A stretch of DNA of 64,000 bases from JAQWRV01 sp045564915 (lineage in GTDB: Bacteria > Pseudomonadota > Alphaproteobacteria > Rhodospirillales > Rhodospirillaceae). Every line of letters starts with the position of its first letter. Within the stretch, counting starts at the first letter, position 1. Shown piece by piece: positions 19,079-28,548 of the stretch. The notes under the pieces were generated by a model. It had not been told where the DNA came from and ran no database searches. It worked only from the letters and a program-made list of their open reading frames with translations. A program made the position numbers and the translations under genes. The DNA lies in NCBI GenBank assembly GCA_045564915.1, contig JBJLGL010000001.1, positions 434,001 through 498,000 on the forward strand, written 5' to 3'.

Positions 19079-21007
19079 TTAGTTCAGGCTGACTCGTATA
19101 CCAACGTATGTGCCGAATCCTGGCGAAGCAAAGCCAAAGACATCTTGGTATTTTTTGTCAAATGCATTTTCTACCTTGCCGATAAGTTGCACCTGATCAT
19201 TAACATCAAATGTCATCGCAACATTGGCTAATAAGTAGCCGTCAAGCCTAACCGTTGATGCGGGTGTAGAAAAGATAAACTCGCTATCCTGCATGGCGCC
19301 GTTATAGTTTAGGCCCATATTAATTGCCAAGCGCTCCTGCATTAATTGATAGGTTGCATTCACGCTTCCCAAATGTTTTGGGCGTCGTAATTCTCTTGCT
19401 CCGACGTCATCTCTTGCGTTCGTGTAAGAATACGACGCGGCAATTTCGATTCTATCCCGCGGCTTAAGCTGAACCGAGGCTTCCAAACCACTCCGTTTGC
19501 TGGTCCCATTTCGATTGTCGACAGTGAATGGAAAGACCCCGAAATTTGTGAAAATCTCGTCCTTTAAATCGGAATTAAAATAGGTCAGTGCCGCAAGGCC
19601 CCAACCTTTGGCAAACACATAATCTAAACCAGCATCCCAGCCTTCAGATTTTTCTGGCTTTAGGCCCGGATTTCCCACAAAAAAGTTGGGGTTAAAGCCA
19701 AATAACTCAAAAAAGCTGGGCTGCGCCACACCTAACCCATAACTGCTGCGCACTTTCCATCCTGTGCTTGGGATATGCCAAGCTGCCGTCAACCGATAAG
19801 TCGTCTCGTTTTCAAAGCGCTGATGGCCGTCGAATCGGAGGCTTGCACCCAAGAATACCTGTTCGGATATACCGAGACGATACTGCAACGCGCCTGACCA
19901 CTGATGACTGCTCCGCTTTTGATTCTCTGGCCCATTTCCAGAACTAATATTCTCATAAACAAGATCTTCATACTCCATGAGCGCGCTTATGGAATGGGTG
20001 GTGAAATCGTTTAATTGAAAGCTATAATCAGTTCCATATTCTATATCCCACTTTCGCCCCTTTGAACCAAAGGTAAATTCATTCCCAGAAAACGACTGGT
20101 TTTCTGTGTCAGTGAGACCAGCTGTAATATTGTGGTTCCACCGCCCCTCCAATAGTGTCCCAACAGCACTGGCTTGACCGTACCACCGCACCGATTCACG
20201 CTGACTGTCAGAGTCAATTACAAAACCTTGGGTAGGGGATGAAAAGTCGAAATCCTGCGCATCTTGGTCAGCTGTAGCATTTACGTGACGTGCGACTAAT
20301 GACACTGTTAACGCTTCTGACATTTCCAGATTAGCATGCAGACTTGTGGTTAGATTTTCATAGCCGTCTCTCTCTAACCCTGTCGGGGATGCAGAGATTC
20401 CCTGGATGTCACTATATGCGGCGCTGCCACGGACAGACACTTTGGTGCCTTTGGCGCCTGCACCCACGTTGCCGCGCATGGTACCGAACGATCCTCCTTC
20501 AACGAATCCCTCGGACCATATACCCTCACGACTCCCTCTGGTCCCAGTCAAAACGTTGATAACACCGCCGATAGCATCGGATCCCCAAAGCGCGCTTTGT
20601 GGGCCACGCAAAACCTCAATGCGCGAGATGTCGTTAGACATTAGATGGGCAAATTCGAATTCGCCAGCATTGAATGGGTCACCAACTTCAATTCCATCGA
20701 TTACGACCAGGGTATGATTGGCCTCTGCGCCGCGCAAACGTACCTGTGTCAATGCCCCTGCAGGCCCTGCGCGATTAACTGCTATACCAGGAATGTCACG
20801 CAGAAGGTCACTGACAAATGATTTTTGGCGAACTCTAATATCACCTTCGCTTAACACATCGACCGTACTGCCAATCTCAAGACGAGACTGAGATACACGG
20901 CTTGCGGTGACAATGACTTCGTCTTGAATCTTGATGGACTGATCTCGAGCAACGGCAGGAAAGCAGCTAATTACTAGAACAAAAAAGAGAACATATCTTT
21001 TTATCAT
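19079..21007 (-). CDS. btuB: TonB-dependent vitamin B12 receptor (BtuB-like)
   Basis: This outer-membrane receptor of 642 residues has a signal peptide ending near FPAVARDQ. A TonB-box-like segment (DEVIVTASR) follows, then a plug domain with LRGAEANHTLVVIDGIEVGDP and LRGPQSALWGSDAIGGVINV, and a 22-strand-type barrel. The C-terminus (GTYVGIRVSLN) lacks the usual terminal aromatic residue. The ATG has GGAG 7 bases upstream. A cobalamin riboswitch precedes it, which assigns B12 as ligand far better than the protein sequence alone would. It leads the operon btuB-btuF-btuC-btuD. Confidence 0.9.
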   Translation of the reverse strand: MIKRYVLFFVLVISCFPAVARDQSIKIQDEVIVTASRVSQSRLEIGSTVDVLSEGDIRVRQKSFVSDLLRDIPGIAVNRAGPAGALTQVRLRGAEANHTLVVIDGIEVGDPFNAGEFEFAHLMSNDISRIEVLRGPQSALWGSDAIGGVINVLTGTRGSREGIWSEGFVEGGSFGTMRGNVGAGAKGTKVSVRGSAAYSDIQGISASPTGLERDGYENLTTSLHANLEMSEALTVSLVARHVNATADQDAQDFDFSSPTQGFVIDSDSQRESVRWYGQASAVGTLLEGRWNHNITAGLTDTENQSFSGNEFTFGSKGRKWDIEYGTDYSFQLNDFTTHSISALMEYEDLVYENISSGNGPENQKRSSHQWSGALQYRLGISEQVFLGASLRFDGHQRFENETTYRLTAAWHIPSTGWKVRSSYGLGVAQPSFFELFGFNPNFFVGNPGLKPEKSEGWDAGLDYVFAKGWGLAALTYFNSDLKDEIFTNFGVFPFTVDNRNGTSKRSGLEASVQLKPRDRIEIAASYSYTNARDDVGARELRRPKHLGSVNATYQLMQERLAINMGLNYNGAMQDSEFIFSTPASTVRLDGYLLANVAMTFDVNDQVQLIGKVENAFDKKYQDVFGFASPGFGTYVGIRVSLN

Positions 21008-21164
21008 AACGGTCTCCGTATCGGCTAAACGCGAATGGCATTGCCAGCAACCGGAGAAAAAGAAAAGGGATAGGAGTCTTAACCCTCATCACAGCCGACG
21101 GCACTACCTCGTGCGCGTCACCGCTACGCATAACCGCTCCATCGGGAATACCCCGCCCAATGGA

Positions 21165-21325
21165 AAAGTGACGCTGTGAGGGCAGGTCTCCTGACTAACG
21201 GGTCCTCATCACTCCATCGGTCTTCCCAGGGCTGACACCCTAGTGACATTTTTGATGGAGGACTCGCCGATTACAGTTGCGGGGGCAGTTCCGGCTTACT
21301 ACCGGATTCCCTCTTGGTTTGCTCT
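21165..21325 (-). promoter_or_regulatory. Cobalamin riboswitch upstream of btuB
   Basis: On the minus strand the leader contains the conserved AdoCbl-riboswitch elements in order. These are GGGAATCCGGTAGTAAGCCGG at the 5' side, CTGCCCCCGCAACTGTAATC, and then the B12 box AGTCAGGAGACCTGCC (plus-strand positions 21181-21196). About 150 bases of leader follow before the btuB ATG. They include a possible expression-platform hairpin with arms CCATTGGG and CCCGATGG. A separate 8-bp hairpin (21317-21343) lies just 5' of the aptamer. High adenosylcobalamin should switch btuBFCD off. The aptamer ends are approximate. Confidence 0.93.
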
Positions 21326-21430
21326 CTTAGAAAAAGAGCAAACACACCATCACTGCAAACATTGGTACCGCCGCAACCTGCAATGTGTCAAGCTAGTTCG
21401 TTGATCAATAGAAATGTTGCAATACTAGAT

Positions 21431-22429
21431 ATGAACGCAGCACCAACCGCCATGGATGTCGAAATAGCCGCACGACGCATTGGAAGCTTTGTCGCGCGCA
21501 CCCCGCTGTTAACTAGTGACGTATTAAACAAAATTTCGGGTGGGCAAGTTTTCTTAAAGGCAGAGTGCATGCAACACACTGGGTCGTTCAAGCTACGCGG
21601 TGCGATTAATAAAATGCAGAATCTTTCGATCAACGATAGGCGCGATGGCGTTATCGCATGGTCATCCGGGAATCACGCCCAAGCGGTGGCAGCAGCAGCC
21701 CGGCAAACCGGCACTTCAGCTAAAATTGTAATGCCATCAGACGCTCCTACAATCAAAATTGATGGCACCAGAGCACACGGTGCAGAGATCATTTTTTATG
21801 ACAGGGCTACAGAAGATCGTGAAGCCATCGCTCAGCAGATTGCTAAAGAAGACGGTCGTGTAATTATTCCTTCCTATGACGACCCGGATATCATTGCCGG
21901 CCAAGGGACGGTGGGATTAGAACTTGTTGATCAAGCATACGAACTAGGTGTAACGCTTCAGGATATTATAGTGCCGGTTTCCGGTGGCGGATTGCTTGCT
22001 GGTATCGGACTCGCTGTTAAAAGCAGGCAACCTAATACCAAATTGTATTCAGTTGAGCCTGACGGATTTGACGACCACCGCCAGTCACTAGAGTCAGGAC
22101 AACGGGAAATTAATCCAAAGCTAGCTGGTTCTTTGTGCGACGCACTCTTAGCACCAACACCCGGATTTCTAACCTGGCCTATCAATCAAATCCAGCTTGA
22201 TGGGGGGTACGCAATCACAGAGAAGCAAGCCCTGTCTGCCATGGCATTTGCCCATACCCACCTTAACCTTAAATTGGAACCAAGCGGTGCGTTACCCCTT
22301 GCTGCAATCATCACTAGGGTTCATTCTTGCCAAGGTCGGTCCGTTGCACTTGTATTATCAGGCGGTAATGTGGATATAGAAATTTTTGCACGCGCTTTTT
22401 CCGACGATGTGGTTCAGCATATAGAATAA
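21431..22429 (+). CDS. Threonine/serine dehydratase, PLP fold type II
   Basis: This is a 332-residue PLP enzyme of the threonine ammonia-lyase / serine racemase group. It probably deaminates L-threonine or L-serine to the 2-oxo acid. The PLP lysine is in HTGSFKLRGA, the substrate loop is WSSGNHAQAVA, and the phosphate loop is PVSGGGLLAGIG. No C-terminal ACT regulatory domain is present, so it resembles the catabolic (TdcB) or racemase form rather than biosynthetic IlvA. I start at ATG 21431 because it gives the family length. The open frame extends to 21314, but that part overlaps the riboswitch leader on the other strand. No clear SD precedes the start. Confidence 0.82.
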   Translation: MNAAPTAMDVEIAARRIGSFVARTPLLTSDVLNKISGGQVFLKAECMQHTGSFKLRGAINKMQNLSINDRRDGVIAWSSGNHAQAVAAAARQTGTSAKIVMPSDAPTIKIDGTRAHGAEIIFYDRATEDREAIAQQIAKEDGRVIIPSYDDPDIIAGQGTVGLELVDQAYELGVTLQDIIVPVSGGGLLAGIGLAVKSRQPNTKLYSVEPDGFDDHRQSLESGQREINPKLAGSLCDALLAPTPGFLTWPINQIQLDGGYAITEKQALSAMAFAHTHLNLKLEPSGALPLAAIITRVHSCQGRSVALVLSGGNVDIEIFARAFSDDVVQHIE

Positions 22430-22493
22430 GTGACGGCCGATACTTCTGTGCTATTAAATCTTGTCCTGCAAAAGTTCCTTCTAGGAGAAGTCC

Positions 22494-23492
22494 GTGAAAG
22501 CCTTGCAACAGATTAGCCATGGAGATCCAGCAGAGGTAGTCAAACTGGTTGAACTCACCGACCCAGAGCCCGCGGCAGATGAAATTGTTATTGCTATGGA
22601 AGCGGCCGGCGTACACTTGGCTGACATCAAGCGGTTTACTGGAGAACATGGCTTCGCGAGTGATGACCTGCCTAGCCAACCAGGGTACGAGGGGGTTGGT
22701 AGGGTTGTAGCTATTGGTAGTAAGGTAACAAAATTCAATGTGGGCGATCGAGCTTTCCCCTGGTGGGGCTCTGGTACTTTCGCCGAGAAAGTGTGCGTTA
22801 AGGCTGAGACGGCCATCGCTGCACCGGACGGTGATGCTGAACAGTTAGCGCTGATGATGGTCAACGGCATGACTTCAGTTTGCCTACTAGAGGATTTTGT
22901 AGAGTTAAATGAAGGTGATTGGGTATTGCAAAATGGCGCCAACTCCAGTTGCGGGCGTTACTTAATCGTTTTAGCCAAAGAACGCGGAATCAAGACCTGT
23001 AATATAGTGCGACGTAAAAGCCTATTTGATGAGCTTTATGATTTGGGCGCAAATGCATGTCTGATCGACCCGGACAATGCTGACGACTTGGCATCAGCAG
23101 TAAAAGAATCTACAGCTGGCGCAGGTATAAAACTTGGCTTAGATCTAGTTGCTGGTGAAGCTACAGGCCGGATCGCGCGGAGCTTGGCATATGGTGGTAA
23201 GGTCGTGAATTATGGGTTCATATCCGGCAAACAGTGCACCATTCCCTTCCATGATCTATTCTTTAATAACATCACACTAACGGGTATGAGCACTGGGCGT
23301 GGACTGGCTAAACGCAGCACTGAAGAAATCCGCCAGGTCTATGACATGCTTGCACGAAAAATTGGCAGTGGTGAATTGAAAGCCGCCATCGCTGGAGCCT
23401 ATCCTCTTAGCCGTTACGCAGATGCTTTTACTCATGCCACCCGCACGGGCGATGACCGTAAGGGCAAAGTGATTCTATTGCCAAATGCCTAG
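22494..23492 (+). CDS. MDR-family oxidoreductase, enoyl reductase (MECR)-like
   Basis: This is a 332-residue medium-chain dehydrogenase/reductase without the structural zinc lobe. The N-terminal GroES-like part has PGYEGVGRVVAIGSKVTKFNVGDRAF. The nucleotide-binding part has QNGANSSCGRYLIVLAKERGIKTCNIVRR, which closely follows the mitochondrial trans-2-enoyl-CoA/ACP reductase pattern and favours NADPH. Likely substrates are an enoyl thioester or a quinone. The GTG start has AGGAG 6 bases upstream. It follows the dehydratase gene by 64 bases on the same strand, possibly in one transcript. Confidence 0.78.
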   Translation: MKALQQISHGDPAEVVKLVELTDPEPAADEIVIAMEAAGVHLADIKRFTGEHGFASDDLPSQPGYEGVGRVVAIGSKVTKFNVGDRAFPWWGSGTFAEKVCVKAETAIAAPDGDAEQLALMMVNGMTSVCLLEDFVELNEGDWVLQNGANSSCGRYLIVLAKERGIKTCNIVRRKSLFDELYDLGANACLIDPDNADDLASAVKESTAGAGIKLGLDLVAGEATGRIARSLAYGGKVVNYGFISGKQCTIPFHDLFFNNITLTGMSTGRGLAKRSTEEIRQVYDMLARKIGSGELKAAIAGAYPLSRYADAFTHATRTGDDRKGKVILLPNA

Positions 23493-23758
23493 ATTTCAAA
23501 TCTTAAGAGCATGCAGCCTCTAACTGCAATGAAATACCGCCGCTCACAAATATATTACAGCAATTTGCAAATAAACCGCTATGACAGCTAGAAAGCATAG
23601 TCGGCTGGAGCGCACATATGCCACTCGCTACAGAGAAAATCTTGGGGGCTAGAGCGACCGCTTGCTTGGCATTGCACGCAACAAAGCGGGTGCTTTGAAT
23701 TATACCTTGAGGCATTCTTACGTGGAATCGATAGTTTTATTGAGCTTTGTTTAGCTCC

Positions 23759-24298
23759 TTATTTCTCAATCAATTCGTAGACTTCCACAAGCTGTCCTGT
23801 TGGCGCTTTGATAAGAATTTGTTCCGAAAGTCCCGTTTGCGATAGACCAAATGGCTTTAGTACTTCAAATCCGTGGTCTACTGCACGATCATAGACAGCC
23901 CGCAAGTTTATCGCCGTATGAACAAGTACCACACCACCATGGGCCGCACTGGCGTCAGGTAAATCAATCTCGGGAAAGCCCGGTGAGTCTTCCACCATCA
24001 ACAGACCAACCATCGCCCCGTCTTTGGAGGAAAAGGTCGTAAAGTATGTTACCGCTTCTGCCACCCAGCCTAGCGGACTGGCATAGCCAGTTCGGGGTTT
24101 CGGATCACCAGCATATTGGAATCCCATGACATCGCGCCAGAAGGTGACAGACGGCTCCAAGTCAGAATAACGCGCCACAATAGCTGTACGGATAAAGGTA
24201 GCATAACCATCACCAGCTTCATGACCATCAGCCAATGCAGGCCGCGTAGTCGATAAAGGAATAAGCAACGAAGCAAGCAATGAAAGGACAAAACGCAT
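23759..24298 (-). CDS. Secreted VOC-superfamily (glyoxalase-like) protein
   Basis: This 179-residue protein opens with a clear Sec signal peptide (FVLSLLASLLIPLSTTRPALA-D), followed by a single glyoxalase/bleomycin-resistance-type VOC domain. Visible parts are the AIVARYSDLEPSVTFWRDVMGFQ entry strand-helix, the central LVHTAINLRAVYDRAVDHGFEV, and a C-terminal PTGQLVEVYEL containing a conserved metal-site glutamate. An exported glyoxalase-fold protein is less common than a cytoplasmic one. It is divergent from the molybdoenzyme gene, only 69 bases between the starts, so the two may share control. Its substrate is unknown. Confidence 0.78.
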   Translation of the reverse strand: MRFVLSLLASLLIPLSTTRPALADGHEAGDGYATFIRTAIVARYSDLEPSVTFWRDVMGFQYAGDPKPRTGYASPLGWVAEAVTYFTTFSSKDGAMVGLLMVEDSPGFPEIDLPDASAAHGGVVLVHTAINLRAVYDRAVDHGFEVLKPFGLSQTGLSEQILIKAPTGQLVEVYELIEK

Positions 24299-24367
24299 AA
24301 TTACATCTCCCTTCAGATAAGTACCATCAGCATAGGCTAGTCATGCCATATCGGCTATAAATAGAAC

Positions 24368-26695
24368 ATGCCTGATGATAAAAAATTAGTACCTACCGCC
24401 ACTCACTGGGGTGCTTATACAGTGCGTGTTGAAAACGGTCGCGTAACTGCACTCGAGCCAAACCCAGAAGACCCCGACCCCTCACCTATTGGACCAGGAA
24501 TGACTCAGGCCATCGATGATGCAGTCCGCATTCCTCGGCCTATGATCCGCAAGGGCTGGCTTGAAAGCATGAAAGCAAGCTTACCAAGCTTGAATAGAGA
24601 TCGGCGCGGCAACGAGCCATTTATCTCCGTTCCCTGGGACGAAGCGTTAGACATAGTTACGGCGGAACTGATAAGGGTTAAAGAGACGTATGGTAATGAG
24701 TCTATCTACGCTGGTTCATACGGATGGGCTTCGGCTGGAAGATTCCACCACGCACAAAGTCAGATGCGCCGGTTTATGAATCTGTTTGGTGGCAATACTT
24801 TTTCTGTGAATACATATTCATCTGGCGCAGCGGAAGTTATAGTCCCTCATATAGCTGGAAACTGGGTGGACGTTTGTTACAACAGCAACACCACCTGGGG
24901 CTCTATATCGGATCATTCTGAGCTAGTAGTAGCGTTCGGCGGGCTGGCACTGAAAAATAGTCAGGTACATGGTGGCGGTATAGGCAAACATGTTGCCCTT
25001 GAGGCTCTGCAGCGCTGCCATAAAAATGGCGTAGAAATTATTAACGTTAGCCCCATCAAAAGCGACGCTGCAGATTTCCTGTGCTCAGAATGGCTTCCCG
25101 CTCGACCGGGTTCCGACGTTGCAATGATGATCGGCATTGCACATACACTGCTAAGTGAGAATCTGTATGACCGCGAGTTTCTTGCATCCCATTGCGTTGG
25201 ATATGAACCTTTCATCGCCTATGTCATGGGTCAAGCTGACGGCATTGAGAAGACAGCGGTCTGGGCAGCTAATATCTGTGGACTTAGTGCTGAATCTATA
25301 CAAGGCCTAGCGCGCCGGATGAAACAGAAACGCACATTAGTGACAGTAAGTTGGTCCCTCCAGAGAGCTGATCACGGTGAACAAACATACTGGATGGCTA
25401 TCACTTTAGCCGCGCTTCTCGGGGAAATTGGGCTCCCCGGGGGTGGTTTTGGCTTTGCCTACGCTGGTGCTGCTGGTATGGGCACACCGGGCACATCGGT
25501 TGCACCGGCACAGCTGCCCAAAGGTGAGAACCCGGTTAGCACATGGATTCCAGTCGCCCGCATTGCAGACCTGCTGCTTAACCCAGGTAGCACCCTAGAA
25601 TATAACGGTCTTACTTTAACCTACCCAGATACGCGTCTGATCTTGTGGGCTGGAGGAAATCCATTCCACCATCATCAGGACCTTAACAAGATGATAAAGG
25701 CTTGGCAAAAGCCAGAAACTATTATCGTAAACGAGGCATGGTGGAACTCTATGGCACGTCATGCTGACATTATCTTGCCATCAACCATAACACTAGAGCG
25801 CAACGATATCACGACTTCAGGTTTATCTCTTCAAATTATGGCTATGCACAAAGCGGTGGAACCAATGTACGAAGCGCGCTCTGATCACGACATATTCAAA
25901 GGCATCGCTGCACGGCTGGAGCTAGAAGAAGCCTTCACGGAAAACCGCTCAGAGATGGAATGGGTGCAATGGATTTATGACGAAACCTGTGCTCGCGCTG
26001 CCGAACAGGGAATAAATACCCCTGACTTTGAAACATTCTGGGAAAATGGCATGCTAGAATTTCCTGCACGGCCGGAACGGAATTTGTTCCAAGATTTTCG
26101 AAAAGACCCCATAGACAATCCACTTCAAACCCCATCAGGTAAGTTGGAGCTTTTTTCTAAAGATATAGCGTCTTGGAACGACCCGGACCAACCGGGACAT
26201 GCAGTCTGGCATGAGCCGGCCGAATGGCTCGGTAGCGAGCTGGCTAAGGCATACCCGCTACACCTAATTTCAAATCAACCCGCGACGCGGCTGCATAGCC
26301 AATATGATAACGGCGGTTATTCCCAGTCCTCTAAAGTGAATGGTCGCGAACCTGTTTGGATTCATCCGAAAGATGCACAAGTACGAAGAATTAGAGAAGG
26401 AGATCTAGTACGATTGTTCAACAACCGGGGTGCCTGTTTAGCAGGAGCCATAGTAACTGAAGCTATAAGCGAGGGTGTTTTACAGCTTTCCACCGGTGCA
26501 TGGTACGATCCCGAAATACCAAGCAAGCTTGGGTCTATGTGCGTGCACGGTAATGCCAACGTATTAACGCGGGACGTCGGCACCTCCCGTATGGCACAAG
26601 GCTCCAGTGCCCAGACCTGCCTTGTGCAAGCCGAGAAGTTTGAGGGCATCCCACCACCAGTTAAGATATTTGAACCGCCAGAGATTGTTGAGTAA
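24368..26695 (+). CDS. Molybdopterin-dependent oxidoreductase, biotin sulfoxide reductase (BisC/TorZ)-like
   Basis: This is a 775-residue DMSO-reductase-family enzyme that uses bis-MGD molybdenum. It starts directly with THWGAYTVRVENGRVTAL and lacks the N-terminal [4Fe-4S] cysteines, as in BisC, TorA and DorA. The segment NTYSSGAAEVIVPHI holds the expected serine ligand of molybdenum. Cofactor-binding stretches LWAGGNPFHHHQDLNKM and VNEAWWNSMARHADIILPST are clear, as is the C-terminal dinucleotide-binding domain (GDLVRLFNNRGACLAGAIV). No Tat signal is present, so it is predicted to be cytoplasmic like BisC. Sulfoxides or N-oxides are likely substrates. Confidence 0.87.
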   Translation: MPDDKKLVPTATHWGAYTVRVENGRVTALEPNPEDPDPSPIGPGMTQAIDDAVRIPRPMIRKGWLESMKASLPSLNRDRRGNEPFISVPWDEALDIVTAELIRVKETYGNESIYAGSYGWASAGRFHHAQSQMRRFMNLFGGNTFSVNTYSSGAAEVIVPHIAGNWVDVCYNSNTTWGSISDHSELVVAFGGLALKNSQVHGGGIGKHVALEALQRCHKNGVEIINVSPIKSDAADFLCSEWLPARPGSDVAMMIGIAHTLLSENLYDREFLASHCVGYEPFIAYVMGQADGIEKTAVWAANICGLSAESIQGLARRMKQKRTLVTVSWSLQRADHGEQTYWMAITLAALLGEIGLPGGGFGFAYAGAAGMGTPGTSVAPAQLPKGENPVSTWIPVARIADLLLNPGSTLEYNGLTLTYPDTRLILWAGGNPFHHHQDLNKMIKAWQKPETIIVNEAWWNSMARHADIILPSTITLERNDITTSGLSLQIMAMHKAVEPMYEARSDHDIFKGIAARLELEEAFTENRSEMEWVQWIYDETCARAAEQGINTPDFETFWENGMLEFPARPERNLFQDFRKDPIDNPLQTPSGKLELFSKDIASWNDPDQPGHAVWHEPAEWLGSELAKAYPLHLISNQPATRLHSQYDNGGYSQSSKVNGREPVWIHPKDAQVRRIREGDLVRLFNNRGACLAGAIVTEAISEGVLQLSTGAWYDPEIPSKLGSMCVHGNANVLTRDVGTSRMAQGSSAQTCLVQAEKFEGIPPPVKIFEPPEIVE

Positions 26696-26716
26696 ACCGC
26701 ATCTGCTTGGTCTCCT

Positions 26717-27520
26717 CTACAAAGCTATGGTATCCCTTTTCTCGCTTTGGTTAACCATTACAAACAAGAGCGCCCAGATGATTGACACTAGAAATGCCAG
26801 GCTAAGGCCAATGGCCTCACCCCACCACAGCACACCGTAATGTAAAATCAACAGGGCAAATGCAATTATAGAAACCACACGCAACGCCGTATGCATAGTC
26901 ATTGCTAGAGCTGTGCCACCGAGTCTCATGTGCAACACAACAGTGAGACTCAGAAACACTATAGGAAAAACTGCACCCAAGCCCATTCCAATAGGGCCTA
27001 GCAGATCGGATAAGGTTACTACGCTAGCAACAAATAGACCAATCACGATGGCACGTACCGGTAGCTCAAACCATTTAGCTTTCTTTATACGAAGATTACT
27101 CAGATCAAACCTCATATTGCGAGTGAGCCAAAAACACACGCCATACACAAGAAAATTACAAGCCAAAGCTACTAATGGTGTCCAAGTGAATTGGGTGATG
27201 GGTATAGCAAAAGCAACCCAAACCAGGAAACCACCCAGCACAGTTGCTGCCGCATTGGCTCGTGTTGCGAGGAAGATGATTGCTAAGGTACAGGGGGCAA
27301 TAGCAATCATAGCGGCTAAACTAGAAACCGCACTGGCAGCAACAAAAGCTGCATCTTCTTTCAGGGCAAGCATGACATAGGCTGGGCCAGCAGACGTTGG
27401 GAAAGCACCGATTAGTGCTGCCCAAAAAGGACCAACCCGTTCTGCAGCCGCTGTGGCAGCCACTACAACCGCAGCTGTTACCACCATACGCAAGATTAAA
27501 GGTATCCAGAACTCTTCCAT
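26717..27520 (-). CDS. Multi-pass inner-membrane protein of unknown function
   Basis: This is a hydrophobic protein of 267 residues with about eight predicted membrane segments. It begins EEFWIPLILRMVVTAAVVVAATAAAERVGPFWAAL. The small-residue motif GAFPTSAGPAYVML sits between helices 1 and 2, and a basic cytoplasmic loop (RIKKAKWFE) divides the protein into two halves. I do not recognise the family with certainty. The two-half build recalls small exporters or DUF-type permeases. I prefer ATG 27520. The frame continues to a GTG at 27571 with poor ribosome-binding spacing. It is convergent with the molybdoenzyme, with 21 bases between stops. Confidence 0.7.
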   Translation of the reverse strand: MEEFWIPLILRMVVTAAVVVAATAAAERVGPFWAALIGAFPTSAGPAYVMLALKEDAAFVAASAVSSLAAMIAIAPCTLAIIFLATRANAAATVLGGFLVWVAFAIPITQFTWTPLVALACNFLVYGVCFWLTRNMRFDLSNLRIKKAKWFELPVRAIVIGLFVASVVTLSDLLGPIGMGLGAVFPIVFLSLTVVLHMRLGGTALAMTMHTALRVVSIIAFALLILHYGVLWWGEAIGLSLAFLVSIIWALLFVMVNQSEKRDTIAL

Positions 27521-27713
27521 GATAGAATTCTTTGTGGAGATAAAACGCTGATAAGTCCAGCTTTCTTGCACCTTTCGGCTAATAACGAGACAGACGGCTC
27601 AACATGCCCATAAAAAAAGGGTTTGTAGACTTTAATCATGGGAAAAACCACTGCCGTGCCAGCGTGCTTTGCACTAAACTAGTGTCATGGACAAATCAGA
27701 TATGAGGTTGAGC

Positions 27714-28547
27714 ATGACCTTTGCGGAAAACGATGGTCACAGGCTTTGGTATGACGTGCAAGGTTCTGGAGAGCCACTGACTCTGATCGGTGGTTTTGCC
27801 CTCCTGCATGACCAGTTTGAGATCTGCCTACCGAATCTACATAAATATGGGTATAAAACTGTCAACTGGAATTACCGAGGCTCAGGCCATTCTGACTGTA
27901 CTTTGGTAAAGCCCTATTCAGTCGAAGACTGGGTGGAAGATATGCGGGCTGTCCTAGACGATGCGGGCATTAAGAAAACCGCGATATGGTCCACCTCCAC
28001 TAGCTCCGTTATCGGTACGCGGTTTGCTAGCAAGTATCCAGAACGAGTCAACGCCTTAGTGACGTATCCTTGGTATAAGGCAGACCGTTATTGGATTGAC
28101 CTGTTTGATGCAGTGGACGGCATATGCCGCATGTTTAGTCCACGGGCTTTGTCACGAATCTTTGCTGGTTCTGTTTTGCCCAAATCGTTGCAGTACACCC
28201 CCGCGCAAATAGAATATGAAATTTGGTCAGGGGACAAATACGAAGCCAACGTCAATATGACCACCTTACGCAGTACATTAGACGCCCTATCCAATGTAGA
28301 CCTAACCGGAGATATTAAAAGCTTGTCGGTACCAGTGCATCTACTCTTAGGTAACGACAGCGCTCTCAACCAAATGGAAAATAAGAAAGCGGCAAGCTTC
28401 GACAAACTAACGACCGATTTTCTGGCGCTCAAACCGAGTACAAACATCGGCATCATTGAAGGTGCTGGTAGTACTTACTGTATGATCACTAAACCTAAAG
28501 AAACTGTGGATAAACTGCATGAGCTACTGACTAGTGGGCGGCAATAA
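27714..28547 (+). CDS. Alpha/beta-hydrolase-fold protein with atypical catalytic triad
   Basis: This is an alpha/beta-hydrolase of 277 residues: oxyanion-side LTLIGGFALLHDQFE, strand-turn VNWNYRGSGHSD, cap region, and the acid-bearing VHLLLGNDSALNQ. The nucleophile elbow reads S-T-S-T-S (WSTSTSS), so the serine (S95) is kept but both small glycines of G-x-S-x-G are serines. Where most members have GAGH, this one has EGAGSTYCMITKP, so the catalytic histidine is not where expected. ATG 27714 has GAGG 6 bases upstream. An upstream ATG at 27687 lacks a ribosome site. The stop is one base before the TRAP binding-protein start, so the two are coupled. Confidence 0.75.
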   Translation: MTFAENDGHRLWYDVQGSGEPLTLIGGFALLHDQFEICLPNLHKYGYKTVNWNYRGSGHSDCTLVKPYSVEDWVEDMRAVLDDAGIKKTAIWSTSTSSVIGTRFASKYPERVNALVTYPWYKADRYWIDLFDAVDGICRMFSPRALSRIFAGSVLPKSLQYTPAQIEYEIWSGDKYEANVNMTTLRSTLDALSNVDLTGDIKSLSVPVHLLLGNDSALNQMENKKAASFDKLTTDFLALKPSTNIGIIEGAGSTYCMITKPKETVDKLHELLTSGRQ

Positions 28548-28548
28548 T

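Noticed and set aside
21314..21430. N-terminal extension of the threonine dehydratase-like gene
   Set aside because: It overlaps the cobalamin riboswitch leader and adds residues the family does not have.
23503..23715. 70-codon frame on the minus strand in the gap before the secreted VOC gene
   Set aside because: No ribosome site, no recognisable motif and low-complexity hydrophobic/cysteine content; the gap is 265 bases and probably non-coding.
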